A stretch of 14,335 nt of DNA from Bacteroidales bacterium (GCA_016303175.1 JAEDMF010000029.1:1-14335), one strand, 5' to 3'. Counted from the stretch's first letter, positions 1 to 8,313 are shown. The notes: generated by a model from the sequence alone, not told the origin. Numbers and translations are program-made.

Positions 1-37
1 CGAAGAAGTCGGGCAGAGTGATGACTGCAAGTTTCAT
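1..37 (-). CDS. Start of a second ThiE/TenI-like gene (partial)
   Basis: Only the first 12 codons lie in the window, reading MKLAVITLPDFF from an ATG at 37-35. It starts 18 bases after the thiH stop on the same strand, so it is very likely the next gene of the thiamin operon. The MKLxVITxPxFF start resembles the N-terminal strand of the thiamin phosphate synthase paralogue that often closes thi operons in Bacteroides. That assignment rests on 12 residues and position, so it is tentative. If correct, the operon carries two ThiE-type proteins, and this one may act as a TenI-like accessory or as a second synthase. An A-rich stretch (CAAAA) sits directly before the ATG and there is no Shine-Dalgarno sequence. 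Confidence 0.5.
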   Translation of the reverse strand, partial: MKLAVITLPDFF

Positions 38-41
38 TTTG

Positions 42-56
42 TTTTTGAGGATTACT
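42..56 (-). repeat. AGTAATCCTCAAAAA intergenic motif, copy 1
   Basis: This 15-base sequence begins at the last base of the thiH stop codon and lies in the gap before the next ThiE-like gene. The same 15 bases occur at 5459-5473 (minus) and 9632-9646 (plus), in each case at the stop codon between two genes that read in the same direction. Confidence 0.8.
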
Positions 57-1243
57 TACTGTAAGGACGGGTTCTGAGCGATGGAATCTGACAGTTCGGA
101 CGAGTTTTTGGAGTGCTCCGCTCCGAAGAGGTCGAAGGAGGCGTCCCAGTCTTTCCAGACTGGCTGGAGGCCGAGGGCCTCCAGGCGCGCCGCAACATCC
201 GCGGGGTTGCGGTCGTCGCTGACGCTGAACTGCTCGAGTGCCTCAGGGTAAGTGTGATATCCTCCGGGATTGACCCGGCTGCCGGCAGACATTGTGGTCA
301 CTCCGAGTGTACACATATTGTCGCGTATGAAGGCGGGCTCCCTGGTTGAATATGAGATATCCACGTCGTGGTCGAATATTCTCATTGCAAATGTTGCCTG
401 TGCAAGTTCCTTGTCTGTCATAAAGCAGTTCGGCACGAAGCCTTCGTTTTGGGCCGGCCTCATTCTCGGAAAATTGACAGAATATTTTGTCCTCCAATAA
501 TGTTTCTGGAGGTAGCGCAGGTGCCTTGCCATCATCACCACGTCTGTGCGCCATTCTTTTTCAAGCCCTATCAGCACGCCCATTCCTATCGAGTGCACTC
601 CAGCCTGTCCCATGCGGTCAAAGCCGTCACATCTCCATTCGAAGATGGATTTCATCCCTCTGGGGTGGTAGAGTTTATAGTTCTCCCTGTGATAGGTCTC
701 TTGAAAGCATATCACCCCGTTCAGGCCGTGGGTGCAAAGGCTTGCGTAGTCTTCGGCCTTTAGAGGCATTACCTCAATTTTGATATTGGAGAAGTAGCGT
801 TTTGCAATGTCTATGGCTTTGGCCAGATAGGGTACTCCGGCCTTTGCGGGATTCTCGCCTGTTACCAGCAGTATGTTCTCGAAGGGACCAAGCTGCTTGA
901 TGGCCTTGTATTCGTTTTCTATCTGCTCAGCTGTCAGTATGGTGCGCGCCATCGGGTTTTCCCTGTGGAAACCGCAATATACGCAGGAGTTGCTGCAGGA
1001 GTTGGTGATATACAGGGGGATGAACATCGACATTGTCCGTCCGAATCTCTCGCGGGTATATTTGCGGGAGAGGCGGGCCATGGTCTCCAGATAGGGTTCG
1101 GCAGCAGGGGAGAGCAGGGCCATGAAGTCGTCTATGTCACAATGGCTTTTGCCCAGAGCCCGGCGCACGTCTGAGTCGGTTTTTGAGGCGATTTCTGCTG
1201 TTGTTTCGTCCCAATCGTAATTTTTCAATTCTTCTGAAAACAT
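56..1243 (-). CDS. thiH: 2-iminoacetate synthase ThiH (radical SAM)
   Basis: ThiH cleaves tyrosine with S-adenosylmethionine to give dehydroglycine (2-iminoacetate) and p-cresol, and so supplies the C-N unit of the thiazole ring to ThiG in the cytoplasm. The 395-residue protein carries the radical-SAM cluster motif CX3CX2C at Cys83, Cys87 and Cys90, in the context NSCSNSCVYCGFHREN. The start at 1243 is chosen because MFSEELKNYDW matches Bacteroides ThiH N-termini. A longer reading to 1318 would add 25 residues and overlap the 3' end of thiF. The gap to thiF is 16 bases, so co-transcription is expected. ThiH is the oxygen-sensitive alternative to the glycine oxidase ThiO, which fits an anaerobic host. 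Length is in the normal range and no key residue is missing. Confidence 0.95.
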   Translation of the reverse strand: MFSEELKNYDWDETTAEIASKTDSDVRRALGKSHCDIDDFMALLSPAAEPYLETMARLSRKYTRERFGRTMSMFIPLYITNSCSNSCVYCGFHRENPMARTILTAEQIENEYKAIKQLGPFENILLVTGENPAKAGVPYLAKAIDIAKRYFSNIKIEVMPLKAEDYASLCTHGLNGVICFQETYHRENYKLYHPRGMKSIFEWRCDGFDRMGQAGVHSIGMGVLIGLEKEWRTDVVMMARHLRYLQKHYWRTKYSVNFPRMRPAQNEGFVPNCFMTDKELAQATFAMRIFDHDVDISYSTREPAFIRDNMCTLGVTTMSAGSRVNPGGYHTYPEALEQFSVSDDRNPADVAARLEALGLQPVWKDWDASFDLFGAEHSKNSSELSDSIAQNPSLQ

Positions 1244-1259
1244 TGTATTTTCAAAGCCT

Positions 1260-1952
1260 TTACAGATTATATATTGCTGTCTGCATTGTCCGCAGGTCAA
1301 TAGTCCACAATTTGTCAATCAGGGGCTGCCCGTAGCCGCAAATCAGCTGGATTACCTGGGCTGCTTCCGCGCCGCCCACAATGGCTGGGGTTACTCCGAC
1401 GACTATCCTTTTAATCTCCGGGGCCGGCGCCCCTTCCACTTTGGGGTAGAGCGTCCTGTAGCTTGCTTTGCCGCAGCAGAGCACCGCAACCTGGCCTTCC
1501 AGCCCGCAGATGGCTCCATAGACATAGGGCTTTCCGAGTGCCTGGCAGCAGTCGCTGATAATGTACCGTGCGTCAGCATTGTCCGTAGCATCCACAACTA
1601 TGTCATATTCCTTGATGACGGTTTCCGCGTTGCTCTGTGTGAGTTTTTCAGCATAGGTGAGCAGCTGTACTTCCGAGTTTAGAGCCTTGAGTCTGGCCTG
1701 TGCGCACAGGACTTTGGACTGGCCAATCTGGTCTTCGCTGTAGAGCACTTGACGATGCAGGTTGTTCAGACTCACAACGTCGTCGTCCATAAGCCCCAGA
1801 GTGCCCACTCCCGCTCCTGTGAGATAGGTGGCAATGGGAGAGCCGAGTCCTCCGGCCCCCACTACGAGGACCTTTGCTTTTGACAGCTTTTCTTGGCCCT
1901 CGGGACCGATTTCCGGCATATTCAACTGCCTTTCGTATCGTTTTTGTTCCAT
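1260..1952 (-). CDS. thiF: ThiF/MoeB/HesA-family ThiS adenylyltransferase
   Basis: An E1-like enzyme that adenylates the C-terminal Gly of ThiS so that it can be converted to the thiocarboxylate sulfur donor. At 230 residues it has the nucleotide loop VGAGGLGSP (about residues 31-39), the DDDVVSLNNLHRQ segment that contacts ATP and Mg, and the DATDN motif. It ends in LWTIDLRTMQTAIYNL. The zinc-binding CxxC pairs of E. coli ThiF and MoeB are absent: where the first pair would fall the sequence reads ASYRTLYPKVEG, and the second pair is also missing. The protein is therefore predicted to be the zinc-free type. It lies 27 bases after thiC and 16 bases before thiH in the thi operon. That context makes ThiS, rather than MoaD, the likely partner. 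Confidence 0.9.
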   Translation of the reverse strand: MEQKRYERQLNMPEIGPEGQEKLSKAKVLVVGAGGLGSPIATYLTGAGVGTLGLMDDDVVSLNNLHRQVLYSEDQIGQSKVLCAQARLKALNSEVQLLTYAEKLTQSNAETVIKEYDIVVDATDNADARYIISDCCQALGKPYVYGAICGLEGQVAVLCCGKASYRTLYPKVEGAPAPEIKRIVVGVTPAIVGGAEAAQVIQLICGYGQPLIDKLWTIDLRTMQTAIYNL

Positions 1953-1979
1953 ACTTGCAAGGATGTGATTTTGGGGGCG

Positions 1980-3671
<1,692 letters not shown>

Positions 3672-3684
3672 GATGGCAGTTGTT

Positions 3685-4461
3685 TTAAAGTGTATTAAGG
3701 AAGGATGTCAGAGGGGAACTGGCTTCAGCGCAGTCCGAAATCGGTCCAAGCCCGGCTTCGAAGGCCCTGCGTCCGGCGATGACCGCTTCTTTGAAGGCAA
3801 TTGCCATTTCAACGGGGTCTGAGGCCACTGCAATAGCAGTGTTGACAAGGCAGCAGTCCGCTCCCATCTCCATTGCCTCGGCTGCGTGGGATGGAGCTCC
3901 TATGCCGGCGTCCACTACCACGGGCACAGTGGCCTGTTCGATGATGATTTGGAGGAAGTCCTTCATCCTCAAGCCCTTGTTCGTTCCTATGGGGGCTGCA
4001 AGGGGCATTACGGTGGCGGCGCCTGCTTCTTCGAGGTGCTTGCAGAGGGTAGGGTCGGCCTGGCAGTAGGGGAGGACGACGAAACCCAGTTTGACGAGCT
4101 GTTCTGTGGCCTTGAGCGTTTCCACGGAGTCGGGCAGCAGATAGCGGGGGTCAGGGTGGATTTCAAGCTTCAGCCAGTTTGTGCCGAAGGCTTCGCGGGC
4201 CAATTGGGCGGCGAAGACGGCTTCCTCGGCATTCCGCACTCCGCTGGTGTTGGGGAGCAGTTGTATGCCGTTGTTGCGCGTTACGTGAGTTAGCAGGTCG
4301 TCTTCCTTGTCGTCGAGTTCAACTCTTTTCATGGCTACGGTGACCATTTCGGTACCTGATGCGGCAATGGCCTCTGCCATAAGTTGGTTATTGTTGAATT
4401 TGCCTGTTCCGATGAAGAGTCGTGAGCCGAACTCCCGGCCGGCGATTACCAATTTTTTCAT
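3685..4461 (-). CDS. thiG: Thiazole synthase ThiG
   Basis: ThiG builds thiazole phosphate from 1-deoxyxylulose 5-phosphate, dehydroglycine made by ThiH, and sulfur carried as ThiS thiocarboxylate. The 258-residue TIM barrel shows the Schiff-base lysine Lys98 in NWLKLEIHPD. It also shows the barrel motifs PLAAPIGTNKGL and VVDAGIGAPSHAAEAMEMGAD, the phosphate-binding part of the family. The start MKKLVIAGREFGSRL is standard. A 71-base A/C-rich leader separates it from thiE. That spacer contains the remains of the former thiE reading frame (see the thiE duplication) and no promoter match that I can see. No anomalies in length or active-site residues. Confidence 0.96.
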   Translation of the reverse strand: MKKLVIAGREFGSRLFIGTGKFNNNQLMAEAIAASGTEMVTVAMKRVELDDKEDDLLTHVTRNNGIQLLPNTSGVRNAEEAVFAAQLAREAFGTNWLKLEIHPDPRYLLPDSVETLKATEQLVKLGFVVLPYCQADPTLCKHLEEAGAATVMPLAAPIGTNKGLRMKDFLQIIIEQATVPVVVDAGIGAPSHAAEAMEMGADCCLVNTAIAVASDPVEMAIAFKEAVIAGRRAFEAGLGPISDCAEASSPLTSFLNTL

Positions 4462-4529
4462 ACTTTCGTTATATTTCTGTTTGGTTCTTTGTTTGTTTCT
4501 GTTGGGGCGGTATTACTATGATTTGTTTC

Positions 4530-4597
4530 CGGTCAGTCTGAGCAAATTTGCCATTTCGGTAGCTGGGCGGTCAGTCCGAGCAGTTTTGCCATTTCGG
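4530..4597 (-). repeat. 38-bp tandem duplication at the 3' end of thiE
   Basis: Two 30-bp copies at 4530-4559 and 4568-4597 match at 27 of 30 positions and are offset by 38 bp, which is not a multiple of three. The upstream copy is read as AEMAKLLGLT and the downstream copy as PKWQICSD-stop in another frame. Read in the frame of the first copy, the second copy would give EMANLLRLTGNKS and then stop. This strongly suggests that an ancestral C-terminus was duplicated and replaced by a frameshifted one. Three substitutions between the copies show the event is not very recent. Confidence 0.85.
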
Positions 4598-5177
4598 CCT
4601 TCGGGTCGGCCGCGCGAAGGATGGTCCCGCTAACTGCGATGCCGTTAACCCCGGTTTCGAGTATGGCTGGAATGTCCTCGGCTGTGATGCCGCCTATTGC
4701 CACTACGGGCAACTGTATGCCCGCTTCACGCATCTTGCGAATGATGTTGCGGTAGCCTTCCAGGCCGAGTATTGGCGCAAGCTTGGCTTTGGTCGTGGTA
4801 AAGCGGAATGGACCGCAACCGATGTAGTCGGCTCCTGCTTTCCAATGGGCCTCTATGTCTTCAAAACTATTTGCCGTGCCTCCGATAATTTTGTTCTCGC
4901 CGAGAATTTCGCGGGCTGATGCCACCGGCATGTCATTCTTGCCCAGATGCACGCCGTCAGCTCCTATGCGCTCAACGAGTTGCACTTGATCGTCGAGTAT
5001 CAGGGTGGCTCCATAGTCGTCGCAAAGCTGTCTGACTTTGATGCCCGTTGCAATTATGTCTTCTTCGGATGCCTCTTTCATCCTAAGTTGTATCCACTTG
5101 CAGCCGCCTTCCAGGGCCAGTTGTATGCCCTCAAGGTAGCCTATGCTGCCGTTGTTGTGCGATATGAATTGTATCAT
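4533..5177 (-). CDS. thiE: Thiamin phosphate synthase ThiE
   Basis: Couples HMP-PP and thiazole phosphate to thiamin phosphate. The 214-residue reading has the family motifs in order: QLRMK (residues 30-34), DDQVQLVERIGADGVHLG (62-79), the substrate loop GPFRFTTTK (122-130) and VAIGGI (159-164). The start at 5177 (MIQFISHNNGSIGYLEG) agrees with homologues. An alternative start at 5237 adds 20 polar residues (MMPAKTARTANRQTGKTSEA) encoded by a short tandem repeat. That start overlaps the thiS stop as ATGA and could be used by translational coupling. The C-terminus is odd. After residue 203 it runs into AQLPKWQICSD because of a 38-bp tandem duplication that shifts the frame. Catalytic parts are unaffected. 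Confidence 0.93.
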   Translation of the reverse strand: MIQFISHNNGSIGYLEGIQLALEGGCKWIQLRMKEASEEDIIATGIKVRQLCDDYGATLILDDQVQLVERIGADGVHLGKNDMPVASAREILGENKIIGGTANSFEDIEAHWKAGADYIGCGPFRFTTTKAKLAPILGLEGYRNIIRKMREAGIQLPVVAIGGITAEDIPAILETGVNGIAVSGTILRAADPKAEMAKLLGLTAQLPKWQICSD

Positions 5178-5192
5178 TGCCTCGCTGGTTTT

Positions 5193-5229
5193 GCCTGTTT
5201 GCCTGTTTGCCGTCCTTGCCGTCTTTGCC
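5193..5229 (-). repeat. Short 8-9 bp tandem repeat at the thiS-thiE junction
   Basis: On the plus strand the sequence reads GCCTGTTT twice, then GCCGTCCTT, GCCGTCTTT and GCC. The units therefore switch from 8 to 9 bp. The block fills most of the 56 bases between the thiS stop (5234) and the preferred thiE start (5177). If the ATG overlapping the thiS stop is used, the block is coding (AKTARTANRQTGKT). Slippage here would change the spacing or frame of the thiE leader. Confidence 0.7.
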
Positions 5230-5233
5230 GGCA

Positions 5234-5431
5234 TCATCCGCCGTAGGCGGCCTTGATGACGAAGAGGTCAGCTCCATCCTCGAGTGCTGTTGTCTCCCAT
5301 TCCGTGCGGGGAATGATTCTGCTGTTCAGGGCTATTGCCGTACCTTGCTGGGTAAGAGCAAGTTCAACTGATAGCTCAGCTATGTTCTTTGCCGCGCTCT
5401 CAACTTCTTTTCCATTGATTTTGAGTTTCAT
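5234..5431 (-). CDS. thiS: Sulfur carrier protein ThiS
   Basis: A 65-residue ubiquitin-like sulfur carrier ending in the required Gly-Gly (KAAYGG). ThiF adenylates its C-terminus, which then receives sulfur as a thiocarboxylate and delivers it to ThiG. The fold signature PRTEWETTALEDGADLFVIKAA is typical of the family. The start MKLKINGKEV is the only sensible one and lies 37 bases after the thiD stop. Its TGA stop overlaps an in-frame ATG of the longer thiE reading (ATGA), a common coupling arrangement. Length is normal. Confidence 0.95.
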   Translation of the reverse strand: MKLKINGKEVESAAKNIAELSVELALTQQGTAIALNSRIIPRTEWETTALEDGADLFVIKAAYGG

Positions 5432-5458
5432 AACCGTAATTTTATATGGTTTTCACTT

Positions 5459-5473
5459 TTTTTGAGGATTACT
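5459..5473 (-). repeat. AGTAATCCTCAAAAA intergenic motif, copy 2
   Basis: The motif contains the thiD stop codon (TAA at 5471-5469) and lies about 28 bases before the thiS start. It is identical over 15 bases to the copies at 42-56 and 9632-9646. Confidence 0.8.
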
Positions 5474-6287
5474 TAAATCTGAAAAAATGGTCCACCGGGC
5501 CGTGTCCGTGTCCTATTTCATACTGGGCACCCGAGCGTATGGCCCCGTCTATGTAATCCTTAGCTCCCCTGGCGGCCTCCTGCAGTGAGCATCCTTTGGC
5601 GAGAAGGGTTGCAAGGGCCGAGGACATTGTGCAACCTGTCCCGTGGGTATTCATTGTGTTTATCCTATAGGAAGGCAACTCCACCAAGGTTTGCTGCTCT
5701 GCATCGTAGAAGTAATCAACAAGTTTGTCTTCGCTCAGGTGACCGGCCTTGAGAAGTACTGACACTCCTGTTTTTCTTGCCAATGCCATCGCTGCTTCCG
5801 GTAGGGAGCTCTGATTTGAAAGTATGGTTCCGCCTAGCAGGATTTCAGCCTCAGGAATGTTTGGAGTGATGACCCTCGCGAGAGGAATGAGTTCCGTGAC
5901 GAGGCTTTCCACCGCACTGTCCTCAATGAGCCTGTGGCCGCTTGTTGAGACCATAACGGGGTCGAGCACAATGTTATGTATGGAGTAACGGCGCAGTGTT
6001 GAGGCTATGCGGCTGACGATAGCGCTGCTGTGGAGCATACCTATCTTTACTGCGTCTGCCCCGATGTCATCAAGCACTGCTGTTGTTTGGGCTTCGACTA
6101 TGTCTTCGGGAACGGGATATACGTCGCTTACTCCCAGTGTGTTCTGCACTGTGATGGCCGTTATTGCACTCGTCGCATAGCCACCGAGGGCCGAAATGGT
6201 CTTGATGTCGGCCTGAATGCCGGCACCCCCTCCGCTGTCGCTCCCTGCTATGGTGAGCACTCTGCTGTAGTGTTTTACCCTTTTCAT
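5469..6287 (-). CDS. thiD: Hydroxymethylpyrimidine (phosphate) kinase ThiD
   Basis: A ribokinase-fold kinase that phosphorylates HMP and HMP-P to HMP-PP for coupling by ThiE. The 272-residue protein has the N-terminal substrate motif GSDSGGGAGIQADIKT (15-30) and the anion-hole motif GTGC with Cys219. It also has the typical DPVMVSTSGHRL and ITPNIPEAE segments. The start at 6287 (MKRVKHYSRVLTIAG) is chosen over 6389 because the extra 34 residues would be read from the riboswitch leader and do not resemble ThiD. It is the first gene after the TPP riboswitch, so the whole downstream thi operon should be under TPP control. Placement of thiD at the head of the cluster is not the order I associate with Bacteroides thiSEGCHF clusters. 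Confidence 0.95.
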   Translation of the reverse strand: MKRVKHYSRVLTIAGSDSGGGAGIQADIKTISALGGYATSAITAITVQNTLGVSDVYPVPEDIVEAQTTAVLDDIGADAVKIGMLHSSAIVSRIASTLRRYSIHNIVLDPVMVSTSGHRLIEDSAVESLVTELIPLARVITPNIPEAEILLGGTILSNQSSLPEAAMALARKTGVSVLLKAGHLSEDKLVDYFYDAEQQTLVELPSYRINTMNTHGTGCTMSSALATLLAKGCSLQEAARGAKDYIDGAIRSGAQYEIGHGHGPVDHFFRFK

Positions 6288-6325
6288 TGTCTTATAATAA
6301 GGCTGTCCTCTGATGGGATAACAGA

Positions 6326-6359
6326 ACAGACCGCAATGCACAACGACATCACGGCCTGT
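6326..6359 (-). promoter_or_regulatory. 13-bp hairpin in the thi operon leader
   Basis: The transcript can form a 13-bp stem with an 8-base loop. The 5' arm ACAGGCCGUGAUG pairs with the 3' arm CAUUGCGGUCUGU; ten pairs are Watson-Crick and three are G-U. It lies between the riboswitch aptamer and thiD, 38 bases before the ATG. It is followed by a U-rich but interrupted stretch (UCUGUUAU), so it is not a textbook intrinsic terminator. It is most likely part of the riboswitch expression platform. Confidence 0.55.
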
Positions 6360-6382
6360 AATGAATAATCTGAAATTGATAC

Positions 6383-6460
6383 GACTCAATCCCTACGGCA
6401 GTACTAACTGCATCAGGTTCGAAGGTATGATCTCAGCCCCTCAGGGCACCCTTTTGATGT
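6383..6460 (-). promoter_or_regulatory. TPP riboswitch (THI box)
   Basis: The minus strand carries the conserved TPP aptamer sequences in order: AAGGGUGCC, GGGGCUGAGAUCAUACC, GAACCUGAUGCAGUUAGUACUGCCGUAGGGA split over the P4/P5 arm. The key blocks are CUGAGA for the pyrimidine-binding side and the P4/P5 arm ending in GUAGGGA for the pyrophosphate side. P2 is GCCC-UGA-GGGC. P1 is the short helix UCAA (6454-6457) with UUGA (6386-6389), directly flanking AAGGGUGCC and GUAGGGA. Binding of thiamin pyrophosphate is expected to reduce expression of thiD and the downstream genes. The 3' arm of P1 can instead pair with an immediately downstream UCAAU at 6375-6379. Confidence 0.95.
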
Positions 6461-6468
6461 CTGCGGTG

Positions 6469-6476
6469 CAAATATA
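6469..6476 (-). promoter_or_regulatory. -7 promoter element of the thi operon
   Basis: TATATTTG on the minus strand matches the Bacteroidetes -7 consensus TAnnTTTG. Transcription would start a few bases downstream, just before the aptamer at about 6460, as expected for a riboswitch transcript. No clear TTTG-type -33 element was seen at the usual distance. Confidence 0.6.
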
Positions 6477-6508
6477 GCAATTTTCAAAAAGATAAGAGGA
6501 AATTTTTA

Positions 6509-6516
6509 TAACTTTG
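6509..6516 (+). promoter_or_regulatory. -7 promoter element of lnt
   Basis: TAACTTTG matches the TAnnTTTG consensus. Only five bases separate it from the lnt ATG at 6522, so the transcript would begin at or next to the start codon. The upstream half of this promoter overlaps that of the divergent thi promoter. Confidence 0.55.
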
Positions 6517-6521
6517 GCGGG

Positions 6522-8204
6522 ATGAAAAATTTGAAGCTCAAATTCGTACTGCTTTCTCTTTCAAGTGCGGTATTGCTATCCCTTGGTTGGCTTTTTCCGC
6601 ATTGCGGAGGTTTTGCTCTTGTGGGTTTTGTGCCGCTGCTATGGATGGATATGCTGGCGGACCGTTATGGCAAACGCCATTTTTTCTGGTGGTATTATTT
6701 GACTTTCCTGTTGTGGAACTTGGCCACGACCTGGTGGGTTAGCATTGCGACGGTCGGAGGCGGTATTTTTGCCGTAGTGGCCAATTCGTTGTTTATGTCA
6801 GTGGTATGGGCGTTGTTCCGTATGGTGAAGCGCCGTATGGACGGGACTTTGCCTTATATATTTCTGGTTGCGGCGTGGATAGCGTGGGAAAGATTTTATT
6901 TTGATGCTCAGGTGTCGTGGCCCTGGTTGACCTTGGGCAATGCTTTCGCATACAGCCACACCTGCGTGCAGTGGTATGAGGTGTTGGGAACCTTGGGAGG
7001 TTCGCTGTGGATTTGGGCTTGCAATATGGCAGTCTTTGCCGTGATGAGGTTGTTGCAGGAGGGCAGGATGAGGGAACTTAATGTCAAGGCCAGGGTTGCG
7101 CTTGCGAGCAGCGTTGTTCTGGTGTTCGTGGGCCCTTTGACGGCATCCTGGGTGCGATATGCTACCTATGCCCCTGCCGGCTGTGCTTCCGCTGATGTAG
7201 TAATTCCCTGCGTGGTGCTGCAACCCAATTTTGACCCTTACGATAAGTTCGAGAGTCTTGATCAGCGCTCGCAAAATGCTGTTGCGCTGTCACTTATGTC
7301 GTCGGCATTGGCATCTCGGGACAGTTTGGCTCCCTGCCTCGTGTTGGCTCCGGAAACCTTTACTTCCGATGTTTGCCTGAATGAGATCTCCCAAGGTGCT
7401 ACTGTGCGTTCGTTCAAAAAGGCTATTGAAGGCCGACCGAATGTCAATATGCTTTTCGGAGCAAGTTCTTATGAGTTCTTTTATCAGGATGAGGCGCCGT
7501 CTTTCAATGCGCGAAGGACTGCGGGAGGCACTTGGTATGAGGGCCACAATTCCGCTTTGATGATTGATTGCGGCCCGCGGATAGAACTTTATCATAAGAG
7601 CCGTTTTGTGCCGGGAGTTGAAAGTATGCCGTGGCCTCGTGTGATGCGCAGGGTAGATGATGCCTTGGGCGGCGTAATGGGCCGTTGTGTGGGACAGGAC
7701 CACGTTTCTCTTCTCAATTTTGTGACATATTCAGACGCCTGCCGGACGGCAACGAAGAGTGTACCCCTTGGCTGTGCAATATGCTATGAATCAGTCTATC
7801 CCGAACATTTCGCCTCCTATGTGGCTGCCGGCGCTCGCGCAATGACTGTCATTACCAATGACTCTTGGTGGGGTGATACCCACGGTTACCGCCAGCACCT
7901 CAGATACAGTTGCCTGCGCGCCATCGAAACCCGCCGTGACATTGCCCGTTGTGCCAATACAGGTATTTCCGCCTTCATTAACCAGCGGGGGGACATTGTC
8001 TCCAGCACTGCCTGGATGGAGCGTACAAGCCTTGAGGGGGAACTGCATCTTAATGATGCCGTCACTCCCTTTGTCAAGTATGGCGACGTCGTCGGCCGTC
8101 TTGCAAGTTTTGTATTTCTTTTGATTCTTTTTGCCTTCGGTGTCAAGGTAATTACCCAGCCTCGTCCTTCCCGAAGGGTATCTTCCCGTTCCAAGTCCCG
8201 CTAA
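6522..8204 (+). CDS. lnt: Apolipoprotein N-acyltransferase
   Basis: An inner-membrane enzyme that adds the third acyl chain to the N-terminal Cys of lipoproteins. The 560-residue protein has an N-terminal block of hydrophobic segments (about residues 8-210), then a periplasmic nitrilase-like domain. The catalytic triad is visible: Glu278 in LAPETF, Lys359 in YHKSRFVPG and Cys421 in CAICYESVYP. A final hydrophobic segment lies near residues 525-542, followed by a basic, Ser/Arg-rich tail (RPSRRVSSRSKSR). The start MKNLKLKFVLL gives a positively charged N-terminus and lies five bases after the -7 promoter match. The last codons and the stop fall in the first unit of a degenerate repeat, which suggests that the tail is not conserved. 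The gene is monocistronic and convergent with the divIC-like gene. Confidence 0.92.
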   Translation: MKNLKLKFVLLSLSSAVLLSLGWLFPHCGGFALVGFVPLLWMDMLADRYGKRHFFWWYYLTFLLWNLATTWWVSIATVGGGIFAVVANSLFMSVVWALFRMVKRRMDGTLPYIFLVAAWIAWERFYFDAQVSWPWLTLGNAFAYSHTCVQWYEVLGTLGGSLWIWACNMAVFAVMRLLQEGRMRELNVKARVALASSVVLVFVGPLTASWVRYATYAPAGCASADVVIPCVVLQPNFDPYDKFESLDQRSQNAVALSLMSSALASRDSLAPCLVLAPETFTSDVCLNEISQGATVRSFKKAIEGRPNVNMLFGASSYEFFYQDEAPSFNARRTAGGTWYEGHNSALMIDCGPRIELYHKSRFVPGVESMPWPRVMRRVDDALGGVMGRCVGQDHVSLLNFVTYSDACRTATKSVPLGCAICYESVYPEHFASYVAAGARAMTVITNDSWWGDTHGYRQHLRYSCLRAIETRRDIARCANTGISAFINQRGDIVSSTAWMERTSLEGELHLNDAVTPFVKYGDVVGRLASFVFLLILFAFGVKVITQPRPSRRVSSRSKSR

Positions 8205-8311
8205 ATCCGACCTTCCGCAAGTCTGCTTCTTTGCCCAAGTCCCGCTAAGTTCGACCTTTCCCTCGGAACATTCCCCGTTTCAAGTGCCGTTGATGGTCGG
8301 CTTTCCCGCAG
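8184..8311 (+). repeat. Degenerate 44-45 bp tandem repeat over the lnt stop
   Basis: The core CAAGTCCCGCTAA recurs at 8192 and 8236, and as CAAGTGCCGTTGA at 8281, giving periods of 44 and 45 bp. The flanking TCCGACCTT, TTCGACCTT and GGTCGGCTTT also align across the three units. The first unit contains the lnt stop codon. The block fills the 109 bases between lnt and the convergent divIC-like gene, and no clear terminator hairpin was found there. Confidence 0.65.
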
Positions 8312-8313
8312 AA

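Noticed and set aside
1244..1318. Upstream start for thiH (25 extra residues)
   Set aside because: The extension overlaps the thiF 3' end and does not resemble ThiH, while the start at 1243 matches homologues.
4462..4532. Possible internal promoter or regulatory element before thiG
   Set aside because: The 71-base A/C-rich gap has no TAnnTTTG match or clear hairpin; part of it is the remnant of the old thiE end.
6288..6389. Upstream start for thiD (34 extra residues)
   Set aside because: The extension is read from the riboswitch leader and hairpin and is unlike any ThiD N-terminus.
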